From NCBI GenBank assembly GCA_004554665.1, contig SFKY01000026.1:1-31496 (forward strand): a stretch of DNA of 31,496 bases, written 5' to 3'. The position numbers and the translations under genes were made by a program. The notes beneath the pieces were generated by a model. The model ran no database searches and had not been told where the DNA came from. It saw only the letters and a list, made by a program, of their open reading frames with translations. Below are positions 7,643 to 16,354 of the stretch, piece after piece (position 1 is the stretch's first letter; each line of letters opens with the position of its first letter). This DNA comes from Bacteroidales bacterium. GTDB taxonomy: Bacteria; Bacteroidota; Bacteroidia; Bacteroidales; Bacteroidaceae.

Positions 7643-9331
7643 TCAGTAAATAAGGGTTCCAGAGAGACACCAGTAACTGATACTGCCACCCTCGGGCGCT
7701 CCCTGCGGAATCTGGACCGTCACGGTATGCTCACCGGCTTTCAAGTCGCCCACATAGATATACTCCGGATTGGTAACGGTACCAGGACACCAGTTGGAAC
7801 GACTGAGATCCGACGAACTGAGACCGTTGGAAAAGTTACCGGAACAAGGATTCCAGTTGCGGTAGGTTCCACAGTCGTCGCGCCAAGGGATAAAGCTGAT
7901 GACTTTGTGACCATCCACATAGACAGTGTTGACTTTCTGGTTGAATTCGTCACCACCGCCCCAGCCGCCGTGGCCGGTAGTCAGATAGTAGAGCCTTGCG
8001 TCTTTCACATCTTCCTTCAAGGTGAACTTCACACGCAGCGAATCGCCACCCATAAACGTCGGGTAATCTTGTCCGGCCTGTTCCATGTAGTTCACCGTGT
8101 TAAAGAGCGGAAGCGCCTTGAGCTGCCTGCCCTCACCGTCGGGGTAATACTTCAGCTTAACAGAAACACGGTGGCCCTTGGCATCCCAGTTGCCGATGTA
8201 AGCACCTATCCATGTCTCGCCCTGCAGGTGCTGTGCGAGATTGGTGACCTCAGTCTTGTAGAGTACCGAGTCTGCCCATGTCTGGCCGGGCACCTTATTG
8301 TAATTGTATTTGCGCACGCCAAAACCTGTAAAAAAGCGCATCAACTCTACTGGCACATCGTAGCCCGGCGTAGAGATAATGGCAGGATAACTCTTGTCGC
8401 CCGAACGGAAGGCGGGAACACTCTTCAGGTCTTTCAGCGCATCAATAAACGATTGCTCCTTGCCTACGGGGATAGTGAAAATAGAGCCCGTGCGGTCATA
8501 GGCATCACCGTCGGAGTACTGCACTACCTCTACAAAGACGGCACGGTCCTTAATATTCTCGGGCAACTTCACTTTCTTCAGTACTACAGTACCTCCGGCT
8601 GCCGGATAAACGACTCCGTCTTTTAAGTCGCCCTCCAACTTGGCACCATTGAAGCAGATGGTCTGCTGATCAAACACGGGAACCGTGATGACACCGCTCT
8701 GATTGATGGCATACTGATAATTGTCTGCATCGAGCTGATGCCCCCAATCTGTCGGCAACAAATCACCTGTGGGCTTGTAGGCACGGATTTCAGCGGCTTC
8801 CTGAATCATATCTCCGTTGCGGATGACACGCAGCACGAGACCGTCGGGCACTCCGACATTGGCTTGGGGAGTTCCACGAAAAGCAAGGTCGTTGGTGTAC
8901 CACACATCGATGGTGTTGGAACGCAAGACGGTGCGCACAATCTTGCAATGCAGGCCAAGGTGCGTGCCTTCGCCCACCTCCTTGAAACCTTCACCATACT
9001 CAAAGGGAGAGACGGCAAAGATTACCTCGCCGTTAGGCAGCACAGCACGCTTGTAGCTGCACCGACGGCTGTAATCGATATAACTCGTTTGCTGGAGACG
9101 GCCTTTAACAGGCGCAGAGATCTCGTTGGCCTTTTGCGGACGTACCGGCTCGAGTTTCACTTGGTCGCCGGCCACAGTCATCAACATGCCTCCGGGGCGC
9201 ACCTTGTCCTTGTACACAGTCTGATAGACCACTTCTATGCCCTGTGCTTTCTTCAGTTTCTTGGCATAGTTTTGCGCTTTAGCTCCCACACATACGGCGA
9301 GACAAAGCATAAATACACATAATTGTTTCAT
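7643..9331 (-). CDS. PNGase F-like secreted peptide-N-glycosidase homologue
   Basis: Related to peptide-N-glycosidase F, which cuts N-glycans from glycoprotein Asn. The 562-residue product has a signal peptide (MKQLCVFMLCLAVCVGAKAQ), an N-terminal ~230-residue beta-rich domain without an obvious name, then the two PNGase F jelly-roll domains (about 255-400 and 405-562). By eye against remembered PNGase F, catalytic Asp60 (WDR) matches D279 (YDR), and Glu206 matches E462 (GGGDEF). Glu118 (TETWLAKG) falls on Gly380 (IGNWDAKG). The segment with SRSNWCPG (about 510-517) matches the PNGase F RAGWCPG region. It sits inside the men operon, 79 bp after menB with no promoter seen and 1 bp before menC. 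Homology is strong; activity on N-glycans is unproven given the changed residue. Confidence 0.85.
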   Translation of the reverse strand: MKQLCVFMLCLAVCVGAKAQNYAKKLKKAQGIEVVYQTVYKDKVRPGGMLMTVAGDQVKLEPVRPQKANEISAPVKGRLQQTSYIDYSRRCSYKRAVLPNGEVIFAVSPFEYGEGFKEVGEGTHLGLHCKIVRTVLRSNTIDVWYTNDLAFRGTPQANVGVPDGLVLRVIRNGDMIQEAAEIRAYKPTGDLLPTDWGHQLDADNYQYAINQSGVITVPVFDQQTICFNGAKLEGDLKDGVVYPAAGGTVVLKKVKLPENIKDRAVFVEVVQYSDGDAYDRTGSIFTIPVGKEQSFIDALKDLKSVPAFRSGDKSYPAIISTPGYDVPVELMRFFTGFGVRKYNYNKVPGQTWADSVLYKTEVTNLAQHLQGETWIGAYIGNWDAKGHRVSVKLKYYPDGEGRQLKALPLFNTVNYMEQAGQDYPTFMGGDSLRVKFTLKEDVKDARLYYLTTGHGGWGGGDEFNQKVNTVYVDGHKVISFIPWRDDCGTYRNWNPCSGNFSNGLSSSDLSRSNWCPGTVTNPEYIYVGDLKAGEHTVTVQIPQGAPEGGSISYWCLSGTLIY

Positions 9332-9410
9332 AAAATAGGTTTTAAGCTATGGGGCAAACTTCATGGTTACGACAGCCGTAGTCATTCATCGCCTCCTTGT
9401 GTTAATATTT

Positions 9411-10232
9411 TTATGGGAATTTGGGATACTTGCTCCAATCAGGTTTGCGTTTTTCCAAGAAAGCCTTGCCGCCCTCCTGTGCCTCCTCGGTCATGTAATA
9501 GAGCATGGTGGCATCGCCTGCCAGTTCCTGAATGCCGGCCTGTCCGTCGAGTTCCGCGTTCAGGCCAGCCTTGATCATGCGCAGGGCAAGCTGGCTGTGA
9601 TGCATCATGGTCTCTGCCCACTCCACCACCTCATCTTCGAGGCGCTCCAGCGGCACCACCTTGTTGACCAATCCCATCTCCAAGGCCTCCTGTGCCGAGT
9701 ATTGCCTGCAGAGGAACCATATCTCACGTGCCTTTTTCTGCCCGACGATACGGGCAAGGTAAGAAGCGCCAAAACCAGCATCGAAACTGCCGACACGTGG
9801 TCCGGTCTGGCCGAAGATAGCATTCTCGGAAGCGATGCTGAGGTCGCAGACCACATGAAGCACGTGGCCGCCGCCGATGGCATAGCCGTTGACCATTGCA
9901 ATGACGGGCTTGGGGATGGAACGAATCTGCTTCTGCACATCGAGTACGTTGAGCCGGGGCACCCCATCGGTGCCGATATAGCCACCGTTGCCCTTGACGT
10001 GCATGTCGCCTCCGCTACAAAACGCTTTGTCGCCGGCGCCCGTCAGCACCACCACGCTGATGTCTTGGCACTCACGGCAATAGAGCAGTGCATCACTGAT
10101 TTCCGAAGTGGTGGTTGGCGTAAACGCATTGCGGTAGCGCGGCCTGTTGATGGTAATCTTGGCGATACCCTTGTAAAAGTCGAAAAGAATATCTTGGTAT
10201 TCTTTGATGGTTGTCCATTCTCTTTGAGCCAT
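9411..10232 (-). CDS. menB: 1,4-Dihydroxy-2-naphthoyl-CoA synthase
   Basis: Crotonase-fold enzyme that closes the second ring of menaquinone from o-succinylbenzoyl-CoA. The 273-residue length fits MenB. Key features are RYRNAFTP near the N-terminus, the oxyanion-hole segment CSGGDMHVKGNGGYIG (about 71-86), GYAIGGGHVLHVVCDLSIAS, FGQTGPRVGSFDAGFGASYLAR, and the C-terminal region ending in KRKPDWSKYPKFP, typical of MenB. It starts 6 bp after the menD stop. A 79-bp gap then separates it from the PNGase F-like gene, the largest gap in the operon. Confidence 0.96.
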   Translation of the reverse strand: MAQREWTTIKEYQDILFDFYKGIAKITINRPRYRNAFTPTTTSEISDALLYCRECQDISVVVLTGAGDKAFCSGGDMHVKGNGGYIGTDGVPRLNVLDVQKQIRSIPKPVIAMVNGYAIGGGHVLHVVCDLSIASENAIFGQTGPRVGSFDAGFGASYLARIVGQKKAREIWFLCRQYSAQEALEMGLVNKVVPLERLEDEVVEWAETMMHHSQLALRMIKAGLNAELDGQAGIQELAGDATMLYYMTEEAQEGGKAFLEKRKPDWSKYPKFP

Positions 10233-10238
10233 AAGGTG

Positions 10239-11903
10239 TTATAATTTAAGATTCTGATAATACTTCTTCAATAGGTTTGCATCCATCTCTGCGTCCGTAA
10301 AAGCCTCCAGCAGCATCGGGCGTTGTCCGCAGCGGCTGTCGGCAAACGCCGGGAGTGCAGCCAGCAGTGTCGCCTCGTCGTACACGGGCACATAGTCGAA
10401 GCCCCTGTCCACCGCCCAAGCCTTAGCTGTAGCGGCATGGGTGCCTGCCACATATCGTCGTGCCTCCGGAGAGAGCTCCAGCCCGGGCAGGGAATGGAAA
10501 ATCTCGCCTCCCCCATTGTTGAGCACCAGGATACGAAGGTTGTTACCGCAATAGCCATTCCACAGGGCGTTCATATCATAGAAGAAACTGAGGTCACCGA
10601 TGAACACGAAGTTCAACTTTTCCGACACAGCCGCATAGCCCACAGCTGTCGACAGCGACCCCTCGATGCCGCTGGTGCCCCGGTTGGCCAACACCTCCAC
10701 GCCCTCTGGGAGGTCAAACATCTGGGCATAACGTACCACCGAACTGTTGGCAAGATGCAACACACTGGGTACAGGCAAAGCCTGCAGCACCTTACCCACC
10801 ACCTGCATCTCAGAGTAGGCGAATACTGCCGGAGCAAGCGCTGCCTCCTTCACCTCCCACTGTCGGGAATAGACCGCAATATTGCCCTCAGAGAGGGATG
10901 CCAGTTGGGCAAGAAAATCAGCAGGCGCCATCTCAATGACTGTTGTCAAACATCCATAGAGGTCGACCACCGCCCCATCGGCCGCCACATGCCAGTGCTC
11001 GACGGGCGGATGCTTACGCAGGAATTGTTTTAACCGCTTAGACACCACATGACCGCCATAGGTAATCAGCAGTTGGGGACGCAATGCCTCCATCTCGGCC
11101 TCATCCACCGAAGCCAGCAACCTGTCTATCTTGGCCACCGAATGGCCCGGCACGGCGTGACGTCCCAACTGCTCGGCAATCCACACCATCTGCCCCGACA
11201 ATCGACCGGCGACCGCCGCATCGGCCTGTACGGTTGGAGCCGTTTGTCCTACCACTGCCATACGCCGATGATAGCGGTTGAAATGAGCAGACAGGGACGC
11301 TCCATCGGGTGCCAGTTGCCCTAAGTCCGTGTAACGATGGATAACACGCACCGTAAGAAGCGCATGGACCGGCAACTGAAAGAACGGTTCGCTCACGGGC
11401 ACATTGATATGCACCGGACCCATGCCATGGTGGGTGAGCTCCAGCAAGGCCTCGTTGGCCAAGCGGTTACAGTACCATTCGTCTTCGGCCGTATGCACTT
11501 CGGGAAGATGTACCGACCGCTTCACCAGACTACTAAAAACGCCTGGCTGGGGCAACGTCTGCCCGTCCATCTGCCCAATCCAGGCCGACGGACGGTCTGC
11601 CGAGATGACCACCAACGGCACTTGCTGATAGTAAGCCTCGGCCACAGCGGGATGCAAGTTGAGCAGGGCAGTACCCGATGTACAGCACACCGCCACAGGC
11701 ACACCCTCGTGCAGCGCCAGACCTAAGGCAAAGAAGCCCGCACTACGCTCATCGGTCATGGCGTAGCAGTCCATGTGGCCGCTATTCAGCAGGGTCTGCA
11801 CGATAGGGATGTCTCGGCTTCCCGGACAGAGCACCACCTTGCCGACCCCATGCGCCCTCAACAGGGCTGCCAGTTGCAATATATTTCGCTTGTCGGTAAA
11901 CAT
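10239..11903 (-). CDS. menD: SEPHCHC synthase (ThDP-dependent, menaquinone synthesis)
   Basis: Joins 2-oxoglutarate-derived succinic semialdehyde to isochorismate using thiamine diphosphate. At 554 residues it has normal MenD length. Seen are the N-terminal LCPGSRDIPIVQT and MTDERSAGFFALGLA (the ThDP-activating region), CTSGTALLNLHPAVAEAYYQQVPL with ISADRP, NRGTSGIEGSLSTAVG, and the ThDP/Mg segment GDLSFFYDMNALWNG followed by LRILVLNNGGGEIF. It starts 6 bp after the menF stop. No menH homologue follows it in this operon. Confidence 0.96.
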   Translation of the reverse strand: MFTDKRNILQLAALLRAHGVGKVVLCPGSRDIPIVQTLLNSGHMDCYAMTDERSAGFFALGLALHEGVPVAVCCTSGTALLNLHPAVAEAYYQQVPLVVISADRPSAWIGQMDGQTLPQPGVFSSLVKRSVHLPEVHTAEDEWYCNRLANEALLELTHHGMGPVHINVPVSEPFFQLPVHALLTVRVIHRYTDLGQLAPDGASLSAHFNRYHRRMAVVGQTAPTVQADAAVAGRLSGQMVWIAEQLGRHAVPGHSVAKIDRLLASVDEAEMEALRPQLLITYGGHVVSKRLKQFLRKHPPVEHWHVAADGAVVDLYGCLTTVIEMAPADFLAQLASLSEGNIAVYSRQWEVKEAALAPAVFAYSEMQVVGKVLQALPVPSVLHLANSSVVRYAQMFDLPEGVEVLANRGTSGIEGSLSTAVGYAAVSEKLNFVFIGDLSFFYDMNALWNGYCGNNLRILVLNNGGGEIFHSLPGLELSPEARRYVAGTHAATAKAWAVDRGFDYVPVYDEATLLAALPAFADSRCGQRPMLLEAFTDAEMDANLLKKYYQNLKL

Positions 11904-11909
11904 CGTCTT

Positions 11910-13064
11910 TTATCGTATGTCATGCGACCGGCTGCCGGCATCGCCGAGCGCCAGCCTCATCGTCTTCAGTTTCTCTTTGGTCTCCTCCCATTCTGCCTCC
12001 ACCACCGAGGTGGACAGAATCCCACCTCCAGCATAGAGCGTGGCCGCATGCGCCCCTATCCGCATGCAACGCAGGTTGACATACAGATGGGTATCGCCCT
12101 CGGGATCGAGCCACCCTATCACACCCGAGTAGTATTGGCGGTCATACCCCTCATGCCCAAGGATGAAATCGTAGGCTTCGCGCTTGGGAAAACCGCAGAC
12201 GGCAGGTGTAGGATGGAGTGCGTCGAGCAGATCGCCGAGACGGGAGGCATCGGGGAGGCAGAACCGGAACTCGGTCTTGAGATGGACAAGCCCGCCGGCA
12301 CGCGCCGTGTAGGGGCCGCACTCTTCCACATCCGTGGCGCCACGTTGGAGGATGCGACGGATATAGGCAGCCACGTAGGCCTGTTCCTCCCGATTCTTGT
12401 CGCTCCATGTTTCAGGGATTTTCTCGCCCACGATCGGCATGGTACCCGCCAATGCCACCGTATTCCACTGCTCCCGGTTGCCACTCAGGATGATTTCGGG
12501 CGAGCATCCCACCCAAGTACCGGTACCGGGAGTATGGCATAGGGTAATGAGCATACGCGGATAACTGTCGCAAGCCCGCACAAAGGCCGCCGTCGGCGAA
12601 AACCCATCGGGCAATGCCTGCTGTGTACAGCGCGAGAGCACCAGTTTGCGGAACACCCCTTGCCGCAAGGGAGCGATAAAGTCGCCAAACGCCCTTCGGT
12701 AGGCACACTCCTCTTGGGCTAAGATCTCACAGGACAGTTTCTCACAGTCCTGTTTCTCAGCGATGGACACGTCTTCCAGCAGCCGACGACGCTCCATACA
12801 TCCCTCGATGGCCTCCCAACCCGTAGCCACCTCATCCGGACGTATCAGTACGGCCGGATGCGCATCGGTCACATGAAACGGCATGAGCACAAAACCACGC
12901 CGGCCATTGAGTTCGCATGCCGACGCAAAAGGCAGGGGATCCCCCTCGGTCTGCCAGACCATGACAGGCTCCTCTGTCCACGGCAGGCGGTAGAGGGCAA
13001 AACTGCCATTGGCCGCCACCAAGCGGTCTATGCTACGCTGCAAGGAAGCACCACACCCGTTCAT
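11910..13064 (-). CDS. menF: Isochorismate synthase
   Basis: Chorismate-utilising enzyme that commits chorismate to menaquinone. The 384-residue product carries the chorismate-binding domain: RKLVLSRC, GCSPEIILSGNREQWNTVALAGTMPI, HLKTEFRF, HPTPAVCGFPKREAYDFI and YYSGVIGWLDPEGDTHLYVNLRCMRI. Salicylate synthase or anthranilate component I are alternatives by fold alone, but placement directly before menD settles the role. The ATG at 13064 overlaps the thioesterase stop as ATGA, indicating coupled translation. Confidence 0.95.
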   Translation of the reverse strand: MNGCGASLQRSIDRLVAANGSFALYRLPWTEEPVMVWQTEGDPLPFASACELNGRRGFVLMPFHVTDAHPAVLIRPDEVATGWEAIEGCMERRRLLEDVSIAEKQDCEKLSCEILAQEECAYRRAFGDFIAPLRQGVFRKLVLSRCTQQALPDGFSPTAAFVRACDSYPRMLITLCHTPGTGTWVGCSPEIILSGNREQWNTVALAGTMPIVGEKIPETWSDKNREEQAYVAAYIRRILQRGATDVEECGPYTARAGGLVHLKTEFRFCLPDASRLGDLLDALHPTPAVCGFPKREAYDFILGHEGYDRQYYSGVIGWLDPEGDTHLYVNLRCMRIGAHAATLYAGGGILSTSVVEAEWEETKEKLKTMRLALGDAGSRSHDIR

Positions 13065-13477
13065 GCGCGACGTTTCACTATCTGGTTAACCACCCGGACT
13101 GTGGAGACCAGCTCGCCATCGGGTGCCATGATATCCACACTCCACACATGCTGTGACTTTCCTCCATACAGCAGTCGACCTTGCGCCGTCACGGTTTGTC
13201 CCAGCCGCACCATGCGCAGATGGTTGCCGCTTACCTGTATGCCACAGGGCACGTAGCCTTGCTGACAGAGCTGCAGCGACCCTTGGCCGGCCACGCTCTC
13301 TGCCAAAGCCAGCGAGGCTCCGCCGTGAAGGATGCCAAAAGGCTGACAGGTACGCTCGTCGACAGGCATGGTGGCTGTGACCAGACCTTCTTCCATAGAG
13401 ACAAAACGTATGCCCAAATGCTCGCACAGGCCAGAGGCCGAATCGGGCTGGGAACTGGATGTAGGGTGAGTCTGCAT
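13061..13477 (-). CDS. menI: Hotdog-fold thioesterase, probable DHNA-CoA thioesterase
   Basis: PaaI-type hotdog thioesterase; as first gene of the men operon it very likely hydrolyses 1,4-dihydroxy-2-naphthoyl-CoA. The hallmark active-site stretch GILHGGASLALAESVAG (about 46-62) has the HGG and the Glu expected for this subfamily, followed by VSGNHLRMVRLGQTVTAQG. I chose the ATG at 13477 (MQTHPTSSSQPD): the longer frame to 13498 would put its ATG 1 base from a -7 promoter element, and an A-run precedes the shorter start. The specific substrate is inferred from context, so the symbol is tentative. Confidence 0.82.
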   Translation of the reverse strand: MQTHPTSSSQPDSASGLCEHLGIRFVSMEEGLVTATMPVDERTCQPFGILHGGASLALAESVAGQGSLQLCQQGYVPCGIQVSGNHLRMVRLGQTVTAQGRLLYGGKSQHVWSVDIMAPDGELVSTVRVVNQIVKRRA

Positions 13478-13499
13478 GAATCTTTTTTTGACCGTCATG

Positions 13500-13507
13500 C
13501 AAATATA
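13500..13507 (-). promoter_or_regulatory. Probable -7 element of the men operon
   Basis: The minus strand reads TATATTTG (TAnnTTTG). Transcription would start about 13493, giving a short ~16-base leader before the ATG at 13477. The -33 match is weak (TCTG at 20-bp spacing). A hairpin (13546-13552 with 13560-13566, TTTAGGA/TCCTAAA) lies just upstream and could be an operator or a repeat. Confidence 0.5.
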
Positions 13508-13653
13508 CTACTTTATTCGCAAATAAGCAGAATCTCTGTGCGCTTTTTAGGATAGTTTGTCCTAAATGGCCGACGAAGCACGCCACTTCACCCCACGCAG
13601 CCACACCTTTAATATATAACAAGGCAAGCCATGACCGGCATCCATCCACACAC

Positions 13654-13694
13654 CAAGCCCCCTCTCTTGCCGCGGAGACAAGGGAAGGGGCTTG
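13654..13694 (-). terminator. Hairpin after the transglutaminase gene
   Basis: CAAGCCCC (13654-13661) pairs with GGGGCTTG (13687-13694), with a further inner CTTG/CAAG match. It lies 24 bp past the stop of the transglutaminase-like gene and before the men promoter. No T-run follows, so the terminator role rests on position. Confidence 0.4.
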
Positions 13695-13717
13695 ACATGA
13701 CCGCATCCGAGGGCCTG

Positions 13718-16324
13718 TTAGAGGCCGTGGATGAGTTTGAGCATCTGGTCACCCAGACCGATGGTATAACCGTGGCTCTCGAAGACCACACGGTTAAACG
13801 TGTCGCCGATGACAAAGACCGGCAACGGTGTGTTGGCCTGCAGCTTCATGGCCTCGCGCAGGTTGCGGCCTATGCTGCCGTCGGTATCGATACCGAAGAC
13901 CACGGTAGAGGGAAGCCCCGAGATGGGTGCCTTGAGATACTTCTCGTAGTCGGCACGCGACGCAAAGAGCAGCACCATCTTGCGCCCCCACTTCTCCAGT
14001 TCTGCCGCACGGGCGGCGATGTCGCGCAGCGCGTGGTTGGTGGGCTCCTGCCCTACCGCCAGCAGACCCAAGACGTAATAGCCGCGACCGGCAGACTTGA
14101 GGATGGTGGTGGCGGCTCCCGATTCGACTTCGGTAAACGCACTTTCCGAATTGAAGTTACCGATGACGGTGACAGCACCCTTCTGTTCGCGCAGGCAGAT
14201 ATCAGACTTGGCCGTGGCCTGCTCGCCTACCGTGAAGAACTTGAGGCGGCTGAGCACCGTGCCGTCGCCCAAACGGGTTCCCGTGGACATGAGGTAGTAG
14301 CCAGCCTCTACCTCTGCCGGCTCCTTAAAGGTGTCAGACCACTTGTTGCCATCATCATAGTTGAGCAGGGAGAACGTATGGCCATCGGTAAAGCGGCTGA
14401 GCGTGAAGTGGATGTAATACTCAGGGTCTGTCTGATGGGCCTGGGGCTCAAAGGCGAGCTGCAACTTGCCCATACGGAGCGGCTTGTCGGAACCTCCAGT
14501 GAGGTCTACATGCACGGCACGGCCCTGCTCCTCGTAGAACACGTTGCCCGTCACCATGTCTACCCACGCCGGTATGCCCTGGGTACGGCACAAGGCCACG
14601 AAAAACACACCCAACGACTGGGCATCGGCCACACGGGCACGGGCCACGCCGATGGGCGACGCATACGTGCTGGCCACCGTCAGGTCTTCGCGCAGCGTAA
14701 TCTGCTTCTTGCAGAAGTCGATGGTCTTGCGCACATTGCCCCAATCCTTGCCCAAGACGGGCTTCATCTCGCGTATGAGGTAGGCCCTGTAAGGCACCAG
14801 GCGCTCATTGGCCACACGGGGAGCCAGCACATGGCGCACGTCGCTGCCCACAGCGGTCTGGTCGAGGGCATCTACCAGCACCTGATAGGGCACATCGCGC
14901 AGGTCCTTGTCGCTCAAGGTAGAGAGCAGGTCGAGTGTACGGTTCCACTCGGCTGGTGTCTTGGCACGCTGGAGGATATCGAGTATGCAGCGCCAGTTGC
15001 CTTGGGACTTGGTAAGGTACTTACGGGCAGGATCGCCCCACTGCTCGGCCAGCTCCTTGGCACCACCCGAAAGGAAGGTGGCACGATAGGCATTGCGGAT
15101 AGAATCTTCGCAAGTGAAACGGCGGTCGTTCTCGGCACGCTGTTCCGGCGTGACGGCCGGGAGATTGGGATGCTCGGCAGGCGGGACCAGGTCCATGTCT
15201 ACCTCGTAAGTAACACCTATCTTGCGGTCGAGCACCACGACGGCCTCACGCTCCTTGCCGAAGCTCACCTTGGTCACGCCGAAGCGCTGTCCGCTGACGG
15301 CCAGCACCATCATGTCGCCCAGTCCGGCAGAGAGCTTGGCCGCACCATCGGCTGCTGTGGTCTGTCGGGAGACGGGATAAAACTCGCCGTAGTTGTAGAT
15401 ACGAAACTCGACACGGGCACCCTTGACCGGTTTGCCCTTCTCGTCTTTCACCACCACGGTGATGGGGGCATTGGCGGCATAGTTGCTGATGACATTGATC
15501 TCTGTAAAGGTGGCGGTACGCGACATCACCTCCTCTGGACCGAAGTATCGGCCAAAGACCTTGGTGTGCATGAGCATACCGCGTGAGGCTGGAGCGTTGA
15601 ACCAACCCAAATCGAGCACGGGCTCGGGCTCGCAGGCACCCAGGAAGTGCCACTTGCCATCCACCCAAGCCTCTACCCAGGCATGGTTGTCGTCGGTATG
15701 GGCCCAGCGCGGCGTATAGACCTGACGGGCAGGGATGCCCACGGAGCGGAGGGCAGCCACCAAGAAGGTGGACTCTTCGCCGCAACGTCCCCACGCTGTG
15801 CGCATGGTAGACAGGGGCGCGCTGGTACGTATGTCGGAGGGGGTGTAGTTGACCTTCTCGTGGCACCAGTGGTTTACTTCGAGCACGGCATCGTGCAGGT
15901 TGAGTCCCTTGACACGGGGCAACAGCTCTTTTTGGAACACCATGCGCGCGCTGTCGAGGTTCTCGTTGTTGACGCGGACAGGCAACACAAAGTGGCGAAA
16001 CACATCGTCGGGCACCTGCCACGACACTTGGCCACGTACCTGCAGCGACGCCCGGACATTGGCAAGGAAGAACTCGCCCTCGTAGTCGGCCACATCGTTG
16101 GCCGGCATGTAGGCGTAGAGAAACTGCATGGCCTCGCGCTCGGCAGGGGTCATGGAGGTGTTGAAGATATCAAACAGATGGCCGTAAGACAAGGCCGCCT
16201 GCTTGACACGGAAATCTTTTTCCAACTGTGCCTTGTAGTCTCCACCCTGCTGTGCACGCACGGTTGCACAGGGCAAGGAGAGCAAGCAAAGCAAGAGCAG
16301 TACTAAATGGTTGCGTCTTGACAT
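13718..16324 (-). CDS. Secreted transglutaminase-like protein with tandem cores
   Basis: An 868-residue exported protein (signal peptide about 1-24, SLPCATVRAQ). A transglutaminase/protease-fold core at about 140-240 has Cys181 in AWGRCGEESTFLVAALRS and His214 in DDNHAWVEAW; the third residue is not a standard Asp and may be Glu232. A beta-sandwich (about 283-370, VVVKDEKGKPVKGARVEF) follows. A second transglutaminase-like core at about 520-620 keeps the fold signature (LGVFFVALCRTQGIPAWVD) but has no Cys at the expected place. The last ~100 residues look like a thioredoxin fold without CxxC (LPVFVIGDTFNRVVFESHG). It lies 30 bp after cutC in the same transcript. Substrate unknown; peptide cleavage or binding in the periplasm is more likely than protein crosslinking. 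Confidence 0.82.
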   Translation of the reverse strand: MSRRNHLVLLLLCLLSLPCATVRAQQGGDYKAQLEKDFRVKQAALSYGHLFDIFNTSMTPAEREAMQFLYAYMPANDVADYEGEFFLANVRASLQVRGQVSWQVPDDVFRHFVLPVRVNNENLDSARMVFQKELLPRVKGLNLHDAVLEVNHWCHEKVNYTPSDIRTSAPLSTMRTAWGRCGEESTFLVAALRSVGIPARQVYTPRWAHTDDNHAWVEAWVDGKWHFLGACEPEPVLDLGWFNAPASRGMLMHTKVFGRYFGPEEVMSRTATFTEINVISNYAANAPITVVVKDEKGKPVKGARVEFRIYNYGEFYPVSRQTTAADGAAKLSAGLGDMMVLAVSGQRFGVTKVSFGKEREAVVVLDRKIGVTYEVDMDLVPPAEHPNLPAVTPEQRAENDRRFTCEDSIRNAYRATFLSGGAKELAEQWGDPARKYLTKSQGNWRCILDILQRAKTPAEWNRTLDLLSTLSDKDLRDVPYQVLVDALDQTAVGSDVRHVLAPRVANERLVPYRAYLIREMKPVLGKDWGNVRKTIDFCKKQITLREDLTVASTYASPIGVARARVADAQSLGVFFVALCRTQGIPAWVDMVTGNVFYEEQGRAVHVDLTGGSDKPLRMGKLQLAFEPQAHQTDPEYYIHFTLSRFTDGHTFSLLNYDDGNKWSDTFKEPAEVEAGYYLMSTGTRLGDGTVLSRLKFFTVGEQATAKSDICLREQKGAVTVIGNFNSESAFTEVESGAATTILKSAGRGYYVLGLLAVGQEPTNHALRDIAARAAELEKWGRKMVLLFASRADYEKYLKAPISGLPSTVVFGIDTDGSIGRNLREAMKLQANTPLPVFVIGDTFNRVVFESHGYTIGLGDQMLKLIHGL

Positions 16325-16354
16325 AATGACTTGGTTTTTAATTATATGATTCTG

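Noticed and set aside
13631..15586. 651-codon plus-strand open frame opposite the transglutaminase-like gene
   Set aside because: Long but low-quality antisense frame; the minus-strand product has clear domains and catalytic residues, this one has none.
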